Shown here: one piece after another, positions 25,984-34,424 of the stretch
How positions within the stretch are numbered: the first letter of the stretch is position 1
How the letters are laid out: every line of letters begins with the position of its first letter
Source of the DNA: Acidobacteriaceae bacterium
GTDB taxonomy: Bacteria > Acidobacteriota > Terriglobia > Terriglobales > Acidobacteriaceae
Length of the DNA stretch: 62,206 nucleotides
NCBI GenBank assembly: GCA_027452245.1
Contig: DAIDGW010000022.1
Span: forward strand, 1-62,206
Direction: 5' to 3'
Notes under the pieces: generated by a model
Told to the model about the DNA's origin: nothing
Seen by the model: only the letters and a program-made list of their open reading frames with translations
The model's database searches: none
Position numbers and translations under genes: made by a program

Positions 25984-27132
25984 ATGCCGGTGGCAGCCGC
26001 GGAGGCAGTAGGAACGATGGAGATCACGGTCAGCAAGTCAGAGTTGTTGCGCGAATTGACGGCCACGCAAGGCGTGGTCGAACGCAAGACGACGATTCCG
26101 ATTCTCTCCAACTATCTGTTCGAAGCCGCCGGAGACCGGCTCTCGCTGACGGCCACCGACCTCGACCTCAGCCTGCGCACCTCGTGCAATGCGAAGGTGA
26201 AAAAAGAAGGCTCCTGCACCATTCCCGCCCGCAAGCTGCATGACTACGTAAAGCTGCTGCCTGATGCCGATATCACGATCAAGTTGCTGGAAAACCATTG
26301 GGTGAGCATTCGCTGCGGACGGTCGAATACGAAGATGGTCGGCATGGCGAAATCGAATTTTCCCAGCCTGCCGGCGTTTCCCACCTCCGGGGCTGTGACG
26401 ATTCCCGCGCAAGTGCTGCGTGGATTGATTGCGCGCACCGCGTTCGCGATCTCCAGTGAAGAATCGCGCTACACCCTCAACGGCGCGCTCATGCTGCTGA
26501 AACCGGAATCGATTGCCATGGTCGCCACCGATGGGCATCGCCTGGCCCATTGCGAGCGAGCCGGCGAGAAGTTCGAGGGCGTCTCCGGCGAGTTGAAAAC
26601 GCTGGTTCCGAAAAAGGCGATGGACGAATTGAAGTCGCTGCTCGATTCCAGCGACGCTGAGAGCGTGGAATTCGCCAAGGACGAATCGACCCTGTTCTTC
26701 CGCATCGGATCGCGCCTGCTGACTTCGCGGCAGTTGACCGGGCAATTTCCCAACTACGAAGCGGTCCTGCCGAAGGACAACAACCGCATCATCTCCATGA
26801 ACGCGGACGAACTGAATTCGGCCATCCTGCGGGTGGCGCAATTCGCCGACGAACGCTCGCGCGCTGTGCGCCTGAAGCTGGAAAAAGGCGAGGTCAAGCT
26901 TTCGGCTTCTTCCACCGAATCGGGAGAATCCGAGGATTCCATCGAAGCGCCCTACAACGGCGATCCGATGACCATCGGCTTCAACGCCGCCTATCTGATC
27001 GATTTCCTGAAAGCTGCCGGATCGAGCGAGGTTCGCCTGGAATTGAAGGATCCGCAGTCTGCCGGACAGCTCCGCCCCGCCGAAGGCGACGATTACAAGT
27101 ACCGCTACATCGTGATGCCGATGCGGATCTGA
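25984..27132 (+). CDS. dnaN: DNA polymerase III beta sliding clamp
   Basis: The clamp tethers polymerase III to DNA as a dimeric ring. The family start MEITVSKSELLRELTATQGV is found at residue 12 of this frame (base 26017); AGGGAG lies 8 bases before the ATG at 25984, and a weaker TAGGA precedes 26017, so either may be used. Three clamp domains of about 120 residues follow, with the characteristic TDGHRLAHCE and the C-terminal YRYIVMPMRI. The length is normal. Confidence 0.97.
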   Translation: MPVAAAEAVGTMEITVSKSELLRELTATQGVVERKTTIPILSNYLFEAAGDRLSLTATDLDLSLRTSCNAKVKKEGSCTIPARKLHDYVKLLPDADITIKLLENHWVSIRCGRSNTKMVGMAKSNFPSLPAFPTSGAVTIPAQVLRGLIARTAFAISSEESRYTLNGALMLLKPESIAMVATDGHRLAHCERAGEKFEGVSGELKTLVPKKAMDELKSLLDSSDAESVEFAKDESTLFFRIGSRLLTSRQLTGQFPNYEAVLPKDNNRIISMNADELNSAILRVAQFADERSRAVRLKLEKGEVKLSASSTESGESEDSIEAPYNGDPMTIGFNAAYLIDFLKAAGSSEVRLELKDPQSAGQLRPAEGDDYKYRYIVMPMRI

Positions 27133-27243
27133 AGCCGGGATTAGGCCGGGGCGAAATCCGCTTTCCAATTCCTACATCTTTCCTTTTCCTGCAGCGCCGT
27201 GCTGATTGCCATCCGTATTGTGCGTCGGTAGCGGCGTTTCGGT

Positions 27244-27249
27244 TAGAAT
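27244..27249 (+). promoter_or_regulatory. putative -10 element (TAGAAT), leaderless
   Basis: TAGAAT ends eight bases before the ATG of scoA with no Shine-Dalgarno between them. If this is the promoter, the transcript would start almost at the ATG. Confidence 0.4.
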
Positions 27250-27257
27250 TCTCAGCG

Positions 27258-27953
27258 ATGAAAAAAGTGGTCGCCAATGCGGACGAGGCCATTCGCGACG
27301 TGTTCGACGGCGCGACGATTATGATCGGTGGCTTCGGATTGTGCGGCATGCCCGAGAACCTGATCCGCGCCCTGGTTCGCCGCGGCACGAAGAATCTGAC
27401 CACCATCAGCAACAATGTCGGCGTCGATGGCGTTGGCAACGGCCTGCTGCTCGCGGCCGGACAGATTCGGCATCACATCGGCACCTACGTCGGCGAAAAC
27501 AAGCTCCTGGAAGAAATGGTGCTGAACGGCACCATCAAGCTTGACCTCGTTCCCCAGGGGACATTTTCCGAGCGCATTCGTGCCGGAGGCGCCGGCATCC
27601 CGGCCTTCTACACTCCGACCGGAGTGGGAACGGTGGTAGCCGAGGGAAAAGAGACGCGTGAATTCAGCGGCCGCACTTATGTAATGGAGCGGGGCCTCAC
27701 GGCCGACTTCGCGTTCGTAAAGGCGTGGAAGGGCGACCGGCAGGGCAATCTGATTTATCGCAAGACGGCGCGCAATTTCAATCCCATGATGGCGACCGCG
27801 GCAAAGATCACGATTGCCGAAGTCGAGCATCTGGTCGAAGTCGGAGAATTGGACGGAGACCATATCCACACGCCTTCGATTTACGTGAAGAGAATCTTTC
27901 AGGGCGAGCTGTACGAGAGAAGGATTGAGCGAAGAACGGTGAGGAAGGCGTGA
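27258..27953 (+). CDS. scoA: 3-oxoacid CoA-transferase subunit A
   Basis: With subunit B it moves CoA from succinyl-CoA to acetoacetate or a similar acid. The N-terminus has the CoA-binding turn GGFGLCGMPENLI (about 24-36), then ISNNVGVDG and PQGTFSERIRAGGAGIPAF. The length of 231 fits the separate A subunit of bacterial SCOT. scoB starts 52 bases downstream on the same strand. The substrate could be another short 3-oxo acid. Confidence 0.92.
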   Translation: MKKVVANADEAIRDVFDGATIMIGGFGLCGMPENLIRALVRRGTKNLTTISNNVGVDGVGNGLLLAAGQIRHHIGTYVGENKLLEEMVLNGTIKLDLVPQGTFSERIRAGGAGIPAFYTPTGVGTVVAEGKETREFSGRTYVMERGLTADFAFVKAWKGDRQGNLIYRKTARNFNPMMATAAKITIAEVEHLVEVGELDGDHIHTPSIYVKRIFQGELYERRIERRTVRKA

Positions 27954-28005
27954 GTCCTGAGTCCCGGGCCGCGAGCAAGACACAACGGAGCGCTGCCGAT
28001 TCCCT

Positions 28006-28680
28006 ATGACCAAGCCCGGCAAAGATGTCGACAAACGCGAACGGATCGTGAAGCGCATCGCGCGCGAGCTGCGCGATGGATTCTATGTCAATCTGGGCAT
28101 CGGCATGCCGACGCTGATTGCGAATCATGTCCCGGCGGGCATGGAAGTGATTCTACAGTCCGAGAACGGCATGCTCGGTATCGGGCCGTATCCGATCGAG
28201 GGGCAGGAAGATTCCGATCTGATCAACGCGGGCAAAGAGACAGTGAGCGAGATGCCGGGCACGTCCTACTTCTCGAGCGCGGATTCGTTCGCCATGATCC
28301 GCGGCGGCCACATTGATTTCAGCGTGCTGGGCGCGATGGAGGTCGACGAAACCGGCAGCCTGGCAAACTGGATGATCCCGGGAAAAATGGTGAAGGGCAT
28401 GGGCGGAGCCATGGATCTGGTGGCGGGCGCGCGCCGCGTCGTGGTTGCGATGGAGCACACGACCCGCGACGGCGCTCCGAAGATTCTGAAAAAATGCACG
28501 CTGCCGCTGACCGGCGTCCACGTGGTGGATACGATCGTGACCGAGATGGCCTACATCCGCGTGACGAAAGATGGATTGGTTCTGGAGGAAGTCGCTCCGG
28601 GACTAACCGCCGAGGATGTGCAGCGGGCGACCGAAGCGAGGCTGAAAGTCAGTTCATCGCTGAAGGTGATGGAAAGCTAA
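28006..28680 (+). CDS. scoB: 3-oxoacid CoA-transferase subunit B
   Basis: This subunit supplies the active-site glutamate that carries CoA as a thioester, seen in the motif [12 protein letters not shown] (Glu near residue 52). [13 protein letters not shown] precedes it and [20 protein letters not shown] follows, both diagnostic of the beta chain. The 224 residues match the usual length. It forms a two-gene operon with scoA. Confidence 0.93.
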   Translation: MTKPGKDVDKRERIVKRIARELRDGFYVNLGIGMPTLIANHVPAGMEVILQSENGMLGIGPYPIEGQEDSDLINAGKETVSEMPGTSYFSSADSFAMIRGGHIDFSVLGAMEVDETGSLANWMIPGKMVKGMGGAMDLVAGARRVVVAMEHTTRDGAPKILKKCTLPLTGVHVVDTIVTEMAYIRVTKDGLVLEEVAPGLTAEDVQRATEARLKVSSSLKVMES

Positions 28681-28725
28681 GAGCGACGCTCCGCGTGGTC
28701 TTTTGGAACATGCAAGCCTCCGGCT

Positions 28726-28926
28726 TCATATCCGAAACGGCGCAGCCAGCAGCCGGAAGGGCAGCGTGATCGCCAGATAAATCACCTCGAGCACGCCGTG
28801 GACGGCGACCCCGACGATCCGGAATGGCAGCAGCAACAGCCAGATGAAGGGATATGCGACCAGCGCCAGCAACGCCAACGGCCAGCACAGCACAAACAGC
28901 AAACACCAGAGGAGGAAAGTGAACAT
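28726..28926 (-). CDS. small hydrophobic membrane protein
   Basis: This 66-residue protein is almost entirely hydrophobic, with two or three membrane segments (LLWCLLFVLCWPLALLALV, then a Leu/Pro-rich stretch). A perfect AAGGAGGT lies a few bases before the ATG, which supports translation. It is convergent with scoB. The function is unknown. Confidence 0.65.
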   Translation of the reverse strand: MFTFLLWCLLFVLCWPLALLALVAYPFIWLLLLPFRIVGVAVHGVLEVIYLAITLPFRLLAAPFRI

Positions 28927-29016
28927 GAGACCTCCTTGCGAACCTATTGGTGTATACGGCCGGGCTTGAAAAAAGTTCCGCGCAACTGGACGGCCGAGGC
29001 GGCTGTCCCCAAAAAT

Positions 29017-30069
29017 CTACACCTCTACGGGTTCGCTCGCGGCGAGCTTGCGCAGCGCTTCTTCATAGGGTGCCCGGGCGATCCCTCGCTCGGTGATGAT
29101 CGCTGCTACGTACTTGGCGGGAGTCACGTCAAACGCCGGGTTCTCGATCTGCACGCCATCCGGGACCATCTGCTTGCCGGCAATGTGCGAGACCTCTTTG
29201 GTGTTCCGCTGCTCGATGGGAATCTTGCTGCCATCCGGGCAGGCGAGGTCCACGGTCGAAATCGGCGCAGCCACATAGAAGGGAATTCCGTGCTCCTTGG
29301 CGAGCACGGCAACCGTGTAGGTGCCGATCTTGTTGGCGACGTCGCCGTTGGCTGCGATGCGGTCCGCGCCCACAACGATGGCGCCAATCTTTCCCTGCCG
29401 CATCATGGCTCCGGCCATGTTGTCGGAGATGACCGTCGTCGGGATCCCGTCTTTCATCAGCTCCCAAGCGGTGAGCCGCGAGCCCTGTAGAAACGGCCGC
29501 GTTTCATCAGCATAGACGTGAATCTTCTTTCCCTGTTCGACTGCCGCGCGAATCACTCCCAGCGCCGTTCCATATCCTGCCGTGGCCAGCGCGCCGGCGT
29601 TGCAGTGCGTGAGGACGCCGCCGGAGTTTGGCATCAGCGTGGCGCCGTGACGTCCCATGGCCTGATTGGCGGCGATGTCTTCTGCGTGCATGCGCTGCGC
29701 TTCCTCGATCAGCGTCTGCTTGATCTGACCGATCGGGCGGATGCGCACGCGCTCGAATTTTTCCTGCATGCGGCGGATCGCCCAGAACAGATTGACCGCC
29801 GTGGGACGCGTCTTGCCGATCACGTCGCAGGCCTGATCGAAGTCGCGCTTGAGATCGCCGACGCTTTCAGCTTTCGAGTTCTTGAGGGCGAGCGCAATGC
29901 CCATCGCCGCCGCGACGCCGATGGCCGGTGCTCCGCGCACCACCATATTGCGGATCACGTCCGCGACTTGCTCGTGGGTCTTGCAGGTTACGTAAATTTC
30001 TTCGGTCGGCAGCTTCGTCTGATCGATGAAGCGCACGCCGTGGTCCGTCCATTCGAGAGTTTGGATCAT
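29017..30069 (-). CDS. mtnA: S-methyl-5-thioribose-1-phosphate isomerase
   Basis: This methionine-salvage enzyme turns methylthioribose 1-phosphate into methylthioribulose 1-phosphate. Diagnostic blocks are [15 protein letters not shown], the catalytic Cys in [18 protein letters not shown], and the catalytic Asp in [10 protein letters not shown] followed by [18 protein letters not shown]. The length of 350 is normal. It may also act on related sugar phosphates, as some family members do. pyrE lies 54 bases upstream on the same strand and may be co-transcribed. Confidence 0.94.
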   Translation of the reverse strand: MIQTLEWTDHGVRFIDQTKLPTEEIYVTCKTHEQVADVIRNMVVRGAPAIGVAAAMGIALALKNSKAESVGDLKRDFDQACDVIGKTRPTAVNLFWAIRRMQEKFERVRIRPIGQIKQTLIEEAQRMHAEDIAANQAMGRHGATLMPNSGGVLTHCNAGALATAGYGTALGVIRAAVEQGKKIHVYADETRPFLQGSRLTAWELMKDGIPTTVISDNMAGAMMRQGKIGAIVVGADRIAANGDVANKIGTYTVAVLAKEHGIPFYVAAPISTVDLACPDGSKIPIEQRNTKEVSHIAGKQMVPDGVQIENPAFDVTPAKYVAAIITERGIARAPYEEALRKLAASEPVEV

Positions 30070-30123
30070 AAGATCGCCGTTAGTTCCTGGTCGCCAGTCG
30101 CTAGCCGTTTCGTCAGTTACCGG

Positions 30124-30804
30124 CTACACCTTGTGCGCTTCGCATCTGGTGCGGGGGGTATTGGTGACCGCCGGACGTCCGCAAAGTTCGCAGCCCGCCG
30201 CTACCGCAACAATTCCCGGAGACGTGTCGTCGTTTTGCATGACGTGTTCGGTCCGAACGTCCTTCGCCTTGAAGATTGAAATAAACGGCGCGGGCGCGGC
30301 GGCCTTCTCCACATTCGGACGCCCCTGGGCCTCTTCGCGTTCCACCAGGCACATCACGCCAACGATTTCGAATCCAAACTCGCGCGCAGCTTCGATCGCC
30401 TGGACCGTCGATGCTCCCGTGGTGCAGACATCGTCAACGATTACGACTTTGGCGCCCTTCTCGCGGAAGCCTTCGATGCGCTGTCCGGTGCCGTGCTGCT
30501 TTTCTGCTTTCCGCACCAGGAATCCGTTCAGCTCGCCGCTCACCACCGAAACAGCGGTGACGATCGGATCGGCGCCCATGGTAAGTCCGCCGATGGCTTG
30601 CGGCTTCCAGCCTCGCTTGCGAATCTCGTCCAGGAAAACTTCTCCGGTAAACCGCGATCCGCGGGCGTCGAGCGTGGTGGTTCGGCAGTCGACGTAATAG
30701 TCGCTCGTCCCACCCGAAGAAAGCTTGAACTCTCCCAACCGAAAAGACTTCTGGGCGAGCAGGCTGAGCAGTTTCCGGCGAGGGTTGTCCTGAGCTGAAA
30801 TCAT
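30124..30804 (-). CDS. pyrE: orotate phosphoribosyltransferase with Cys-rich tail
   Basis: This pyrimidine-biosynthesis enzyme joins orotate and PRPP to give OMP. The PRPP-binding loop VVIVDDVCTTGAST (about 123-136) is intact, and the N-terminal FKLSSGGTSDYYVDCR is typical. I used the ATG at 30804; ten residues upstream look non-native. The last 30 residues add a motif CELCGRPAV...RCEAHKV, which could bind zinc and is absent from standard PyrE. The total of 226 is longer than the usual 180-215. Confidence 0.92.
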   Translation of the reverse strand: MISAQDNPRRKLLSLLAQKSFRLGEFKLSSGGTSDYYVDCRTTTLDARGSRFTGEVFLDEIRKRGWKPQAIGGLTMGADPIVTAVSVVSGELNGFLVRKAEKQHGTGQRIEGFREKGAKVVIVDDVCTTGASTVQAIEAAREFGFEIVGVMCLVEREEAQGRPNVEKAAAPAPFISIFKAKDVRTEHVMQNDDTSPGIVAVAAGCELCGRPAVTNTPRTRCEAHKV

Positions 30805-30927
30805 GGGAATTTCTACGATATCACGGCGCCTCAAGTGCCTGGCGGGATCCGTTCCGGGTCAGCAGGACCCGTGTTCTGCGTGATACCCTGATGGTTAACC
30901 CTTTAGACAACGATTCGAGGTAAGCAA

Positions 30928-33207
30928 TTGGCGATTTTGCGACGGATTTCGTATTCACTGGCAGCAGCAATTCTTGTCACCGCTCTCAGCAGTTTTCTTG
31001 CCAGCAGGGCCTACGCCGACGGGACCAAAACCTGGGAGCAGTCGAAGTTTGACGACCTCAGCAAAGGCACGGCCAATGGCGTGGCTCTCCGCAGCGCCGG
31101 TGGACTGGAACTCGCCCCTGCGTTTAAGCAGGTTTATGCCACTCCGTCGACGTATATCTGGGCCATCGCCTCGGATGACGGAGGCAACATCTATGCCGCG
31201 ACCGGCGCACCGGCGCGCGTGTACCGCATCACTCCCGCCGGACAGGCCAGCATCATCTTCGAGCCGCAGGAACTTCAGGTGCAGGCCCTGCAGGTGGGCC
31301 CGAACGGCGTGATCTATGCAGCGACCGCCCCCGATGGCAAGGTCTACAAGCTGGAACACAAGCCCGGAGCCCACGCGGAAGCTGCGAAAAATGAAGCGAA
31401 GAACGAAAAGGATGCGGGCAAGCCCACCGTCGATTCTTCCTGGACGTCGTCCGTCTATTTCGCGCCCGGAACGAAATACATCTGGGCGCTAGCCTTGGAC
31501 CGCGGTGCCAATCTTTATGTCGGCACCGGCGACCACGGCGAAATCTACAAGGTTGCGGCCAACGGCGAGCATTCCCTCTTTTTCAAAAGCGATGAGACGC
31601 ACATCCGGGTGCTGGCCATTGATGCCCAAGGCAACGTCATCGCGGGCTCCGACGGCAGCGGGCTGGTCTACCGTATCTCGCCGGCGGGCGAGGGATTCGT
31701 CCTGTACAGTGCGCCGAAAAAAGAGATCACGGCTCTGGCGCTCGATCGATCAGGAAATATCTATGCCGCCGGAGTGGGTGAGAAGCACGCCGGGTCAGGC
31801 ATGTCGAGTCCTGCGATGCTGACGATCACCGCTCCACCCACAATGACGATGGGAACGCAGGCGCCGGGGCTGACGATTTCTCCGCAGCCCAGCTCAATTT
31901 CCGTTGCGCCGCTGTCGTTTCCCGGTAGCGGCGTGAGCGGAGGGTCCGACATTTATCGCATCGCGCCCGATGGCTCTCCGGTGCGCCTCTGGACTTCGCA
32001 TGACGACATCGTTTACGCCCTCGCCTTCGACTCGCAGAATCGGTTGCTTGCGGGAACCGGCAATCGCGGCCATGTCTTCGCGATTAATGGAATTGACGAT
32101 TTCACTGATTTGCTCAAAGCTCCCGTCTCGCAGGTGACAGCTTTCGCGAAAGCTCCGGGAGGAGCGCTTTACGCTGCCAGCAGCAATCTCGGAAAAGTAT
32201 TCACCGTCGGACCAGCCGCGGCCACGGAGGGCACGTTCGAGAGCGATGTCTTCGATGCCAAGATTTTCTCCCGCTGGGGACGCGCTGACCTGCGCGGGAC
32301 CGGCAGCGTCGATCTGTTTGCCCGCAGCGGTAACGTCGACAATCCCGACCGCAACTGGAGTAAGTGGCAGAAGATCGATCCCGGCAGGGGCGACGAGATG
32401 GGCGTTCCCCCGGCGCGCTTCGCGCAATGGAAAACCGTCATGCATGCCGGGACTGCCAAGCCGATGGTCGACAGCGTCACGCTGTATTACCTGCCGAAAA
32501 ATGTGGCTCCCGAACTTGATGATGTGACCGTCGCGGTTGGGACGCGCTATCAGCCGCTGCCGAAATCCACTCTTTCAGCCGGCCTCGACGTGAGCGGATC
32601 CGCCGGAGGGCATTTCGATTCTCCTGTGCCCAGCAGCCACGATCGCGATGCCATCGGGGTCAAGTGGAGCGCGCACGACGAGAACGACGATCAGCTGGTC
32701 TATTCGCTTTATTATCGCGGGGACGGCGAATCTCGCTGGTTGCTGCTGAAAGATAACCTGACCGACAAGGCCTACTCGTTCGATGCCAGCCTTCTTCCCG
32801 ACGGCGGCTACGTGGTAAAAGTCGTGGCCTCCGACGCGCCCTCACATTCCCCCGGTGAGGCACTTACTGCAGAGCGCGAGAGCAACCGCTTTGAAGTCGA
32901 TACCACGCCTCCGCGAATTGAAAACCTGAACGCGTCTGTGGAGGGCGTCGCCATGCATGTGCGCTTCCGCGCGCAAGACAGCTTTTCTACGATCAAGCGC
33001 GCGGAATATTCCATCGATGCCGGGGAGTGGAAGTACATTGCTCCGGTGGATCAGATTTCCGACTCGAAAACCGAAGACTACGACTTCAAGATAGAGCTGA
33101 ACCCGGACGATAGCGGAACGGCAGCGACCGAGCACGTGGTCGTGGTGCGCGTCTACGATCGCTACGACAACATGGATGCCGCGAAGACCATAGTTAGAGG
33201 CAAGTAG
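30928..33207 (+). CDS. secreted beta-propeller-like protein
   Basis: A TTG start follows GAGG by about 7 bases, and the first 30 residues form a signal peptide (SLAAAILVTALSSFLASRAYA). From about residue 60 to 430 short repeats such as GNIYAATGAPARVYRI, ANLYVGTGDHGEIYKV and NVIAGSDGSGLVYRI recur, as expected of NHL- or sensor-type propeller blades. A beta-rich C-terminal half (about 430-750) follows, with DTTPPRIENLNASVEG resembling an Ig/fibronectin-like domain. It is probably periplasmic or extracellular. The ligand is unknown. Confidence 0.7.
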   Translation: MAILRRISYSLAAAILVTALSSFLASRAYADGTKTWEQSKFDDLSKGTANGVALRSAGGLELAPAFKQVYATPSTYIWAIASDDGGNIYAATGAPARVYRITPAGQASIIFEPQELQVQALQVGPNGVIYAATAPDGKVYKLEHKPGAHAEAAKNEAKNEKDAGKPTVDSSWTSSVYFAPGTKYIWALALDRGANLYVGTGDHGEIYKVAANGEHSLFFKSDETHIRVLAIDAQGNVIAGSDGSGLVYRISPAGEGFVLYSAPKKEITALALDRSGNIYAAGVGEKHAGSGMSSPAMLTITAPPTMTMGTQAPGLTISPQPSSISVAPLSFPGSGVSGGSDIYRIAPDGSPVRLWTSHDDIVYALAFDSQNRLLAGTGNRGHVFAINGIDDFTDLLKAPVSQVTAFAKAPGGALYAASSNLGKVFTVGPAAATEGTFESDVFDAKIFSRWGRADLRGTGSVDLFARSGNVDNPDRNWSKWQKIDPGRGDEMGVPPARFAQWKTVMHAGTAKPMVDSVTLYYLPKNVAPELDDVTVAVGTRYQPLPKSTLSAGLDVSGSAGGHFDSPVPSSHDRDAIGVKWSAHDENDDQLVYSLYYRGDGESRWLLLKDNLTDKAYSFDASLLPDGGYVVKVVASDAPSHSPGEALTAERESNRFEVDTTPPRIENLNASVEGVAMHVRFRAQDSFSTIKRAEYSIDAGEWKYIAPVDQISDSKTEDYDFKIELNPDDSGTAATEHVVVVRVYDRYDNMDAAKTIVRGK

Positions 33208-33217
33208 TTACTCTCGG

Positions 33218-34180
33218 CTAGTGGGATTGAGGCGAACACGCCGCCCGCGCGGGGGATTTCCACGCCGAAAGATCGCGGTTCAGCATGGCTTCGAGCTCTT
33301 CCACCTGCGGGCGGAAGGAATCGTACAGCCGCAGGACCGTGCTCGGGGACATATCGGGAAACGGTGCGCCGCCTCCCAGCACGAATCTGCGCAGTGACGA
33401 GGCATTGAATGCGGCGACCACCCGCCCCATCCGCCGCGCTTTCAGAAAATCGGCGAATACCCGGGCCGCCTGGGTCCGCCGGAAACTGCGGGGGTGCGTC
33501 AGCGATTCCGAGTCATGCACCAGGCGCATTTGTTCCGGAGGAAGCACCAGCCGAGGCACGCCGATGAATGCGGTCAAGGTATCGAGATACTGTTGCGGAC
33601 AGCGGTGCAGGTCGTCGTAGAGTGTGGTCAGGATGCGCTCTTTTCCGTAACAGCTCTGCCACGCCTTCAGGTGCGAGACATAGTCGCTCGATTCGCGCAG
33701 TTCAAGGTCCTTCTGCAGCGCCTCTTCAAAGCTGAGCTTCATCATTCCATAGGCGCATTTCAAACGGTATAGCGAGTACAGGCGCACCACCGGATTGCGC
33801 AGGATGCAAACGATCTTGGCATGCGGAACGACCTGTCGCATGCGCTCGCGGACGATCTCCGAGGCGAAATAGGTGGGTGCGATCTCGCCCACTCTGACTT
33901 TCTGATCTGGCACCTTGAAGTGTCCCGTGTACCAGCGAAGCCCGCGCTGAAAATGGGTGTCGAAGAAGCGCGTTTCTTTGATCGGGCTGGGAAGAACAGT
34001 GTGGTTCTTCAGGATCTCATAGATCCAGGTGGTGCCCGTCCGCGGAGGGCCGATCACGAAGAATGACGGTAGCAAAGCCGGTGACTCCGCACGCGCCTCC
34101 ACCAGAAGTGGAGCAGAACAGATTAATTCCTGTGCCGAAGCAGAGGCCGAATTGGGAAACACCTCACGGGTAGCAGCCAA
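33218..34180 (-). CDS. sulfotransferase domain protein
   Basis: The N-terminal PAPS-binding loop is seen in GPPRTGTTWIYEIL at about 44-57, and the second, 3'-phosphate-binding element in RNPVVRLYSLY at about 128-138. The overall pattern is that of heparan sulfate N-sulfotransferase-like bacterial enzymes, which transfer sulfate from PAPS to a carbohydrate or lipid. It has no signal peptide and is convergent with the propeller gene (10 bases). The acceptor is unknown. Confidence 0.88.
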   Translation of the reverse strand: MAATREVFPNSASASAQELICSAPLLVEARAESPALLPSFFVIGPPRTGTTWIYEILKNHTVLPSPIKETRFFDTHFQRGLRWYTGHFKVPDQKVRVGEIAPTYFASEIVRERMRQVVPHAKIVCILRNPVVRLYSLYRLKCAYGMMKLSFEEALQKDLELRESSDYVSHLKAWQSCYGKERILTTLYDDLHRCPQQYLDTLTAFIGVPRLVLPPEQMRLVHDSESLTHPRSFRRTQAARVFADFLKARRMGRVVAAFNASSLRRFVLGGGAPFPDMSPSTVLRLYDSFRPQVEELEAMLNRDLSAWKSPARAACSPQSH

Positions 34181-34424
34181 GTCTCACCTGAGCGCACGAA
34201 TTGAGCGGTGCACTTTCGTATCGTGTTTCGGTGGGATTCGTCTTGCGGGGTTTTATGACGACAGCCCCGTCTCTTGATCGACCCGAACAGCTGTGTCTGA
34301 GCGGAGACAGCTCACAGGTACGACGATGTTTCGAACTGGCTTAGAGAACTGATGCCAATTTTTTTGGCCTGCGTTGGATGACGGAGAGGGCCTGTAGGTT
34401 GCCGCCCAAGGATCTAGCCGGGCA

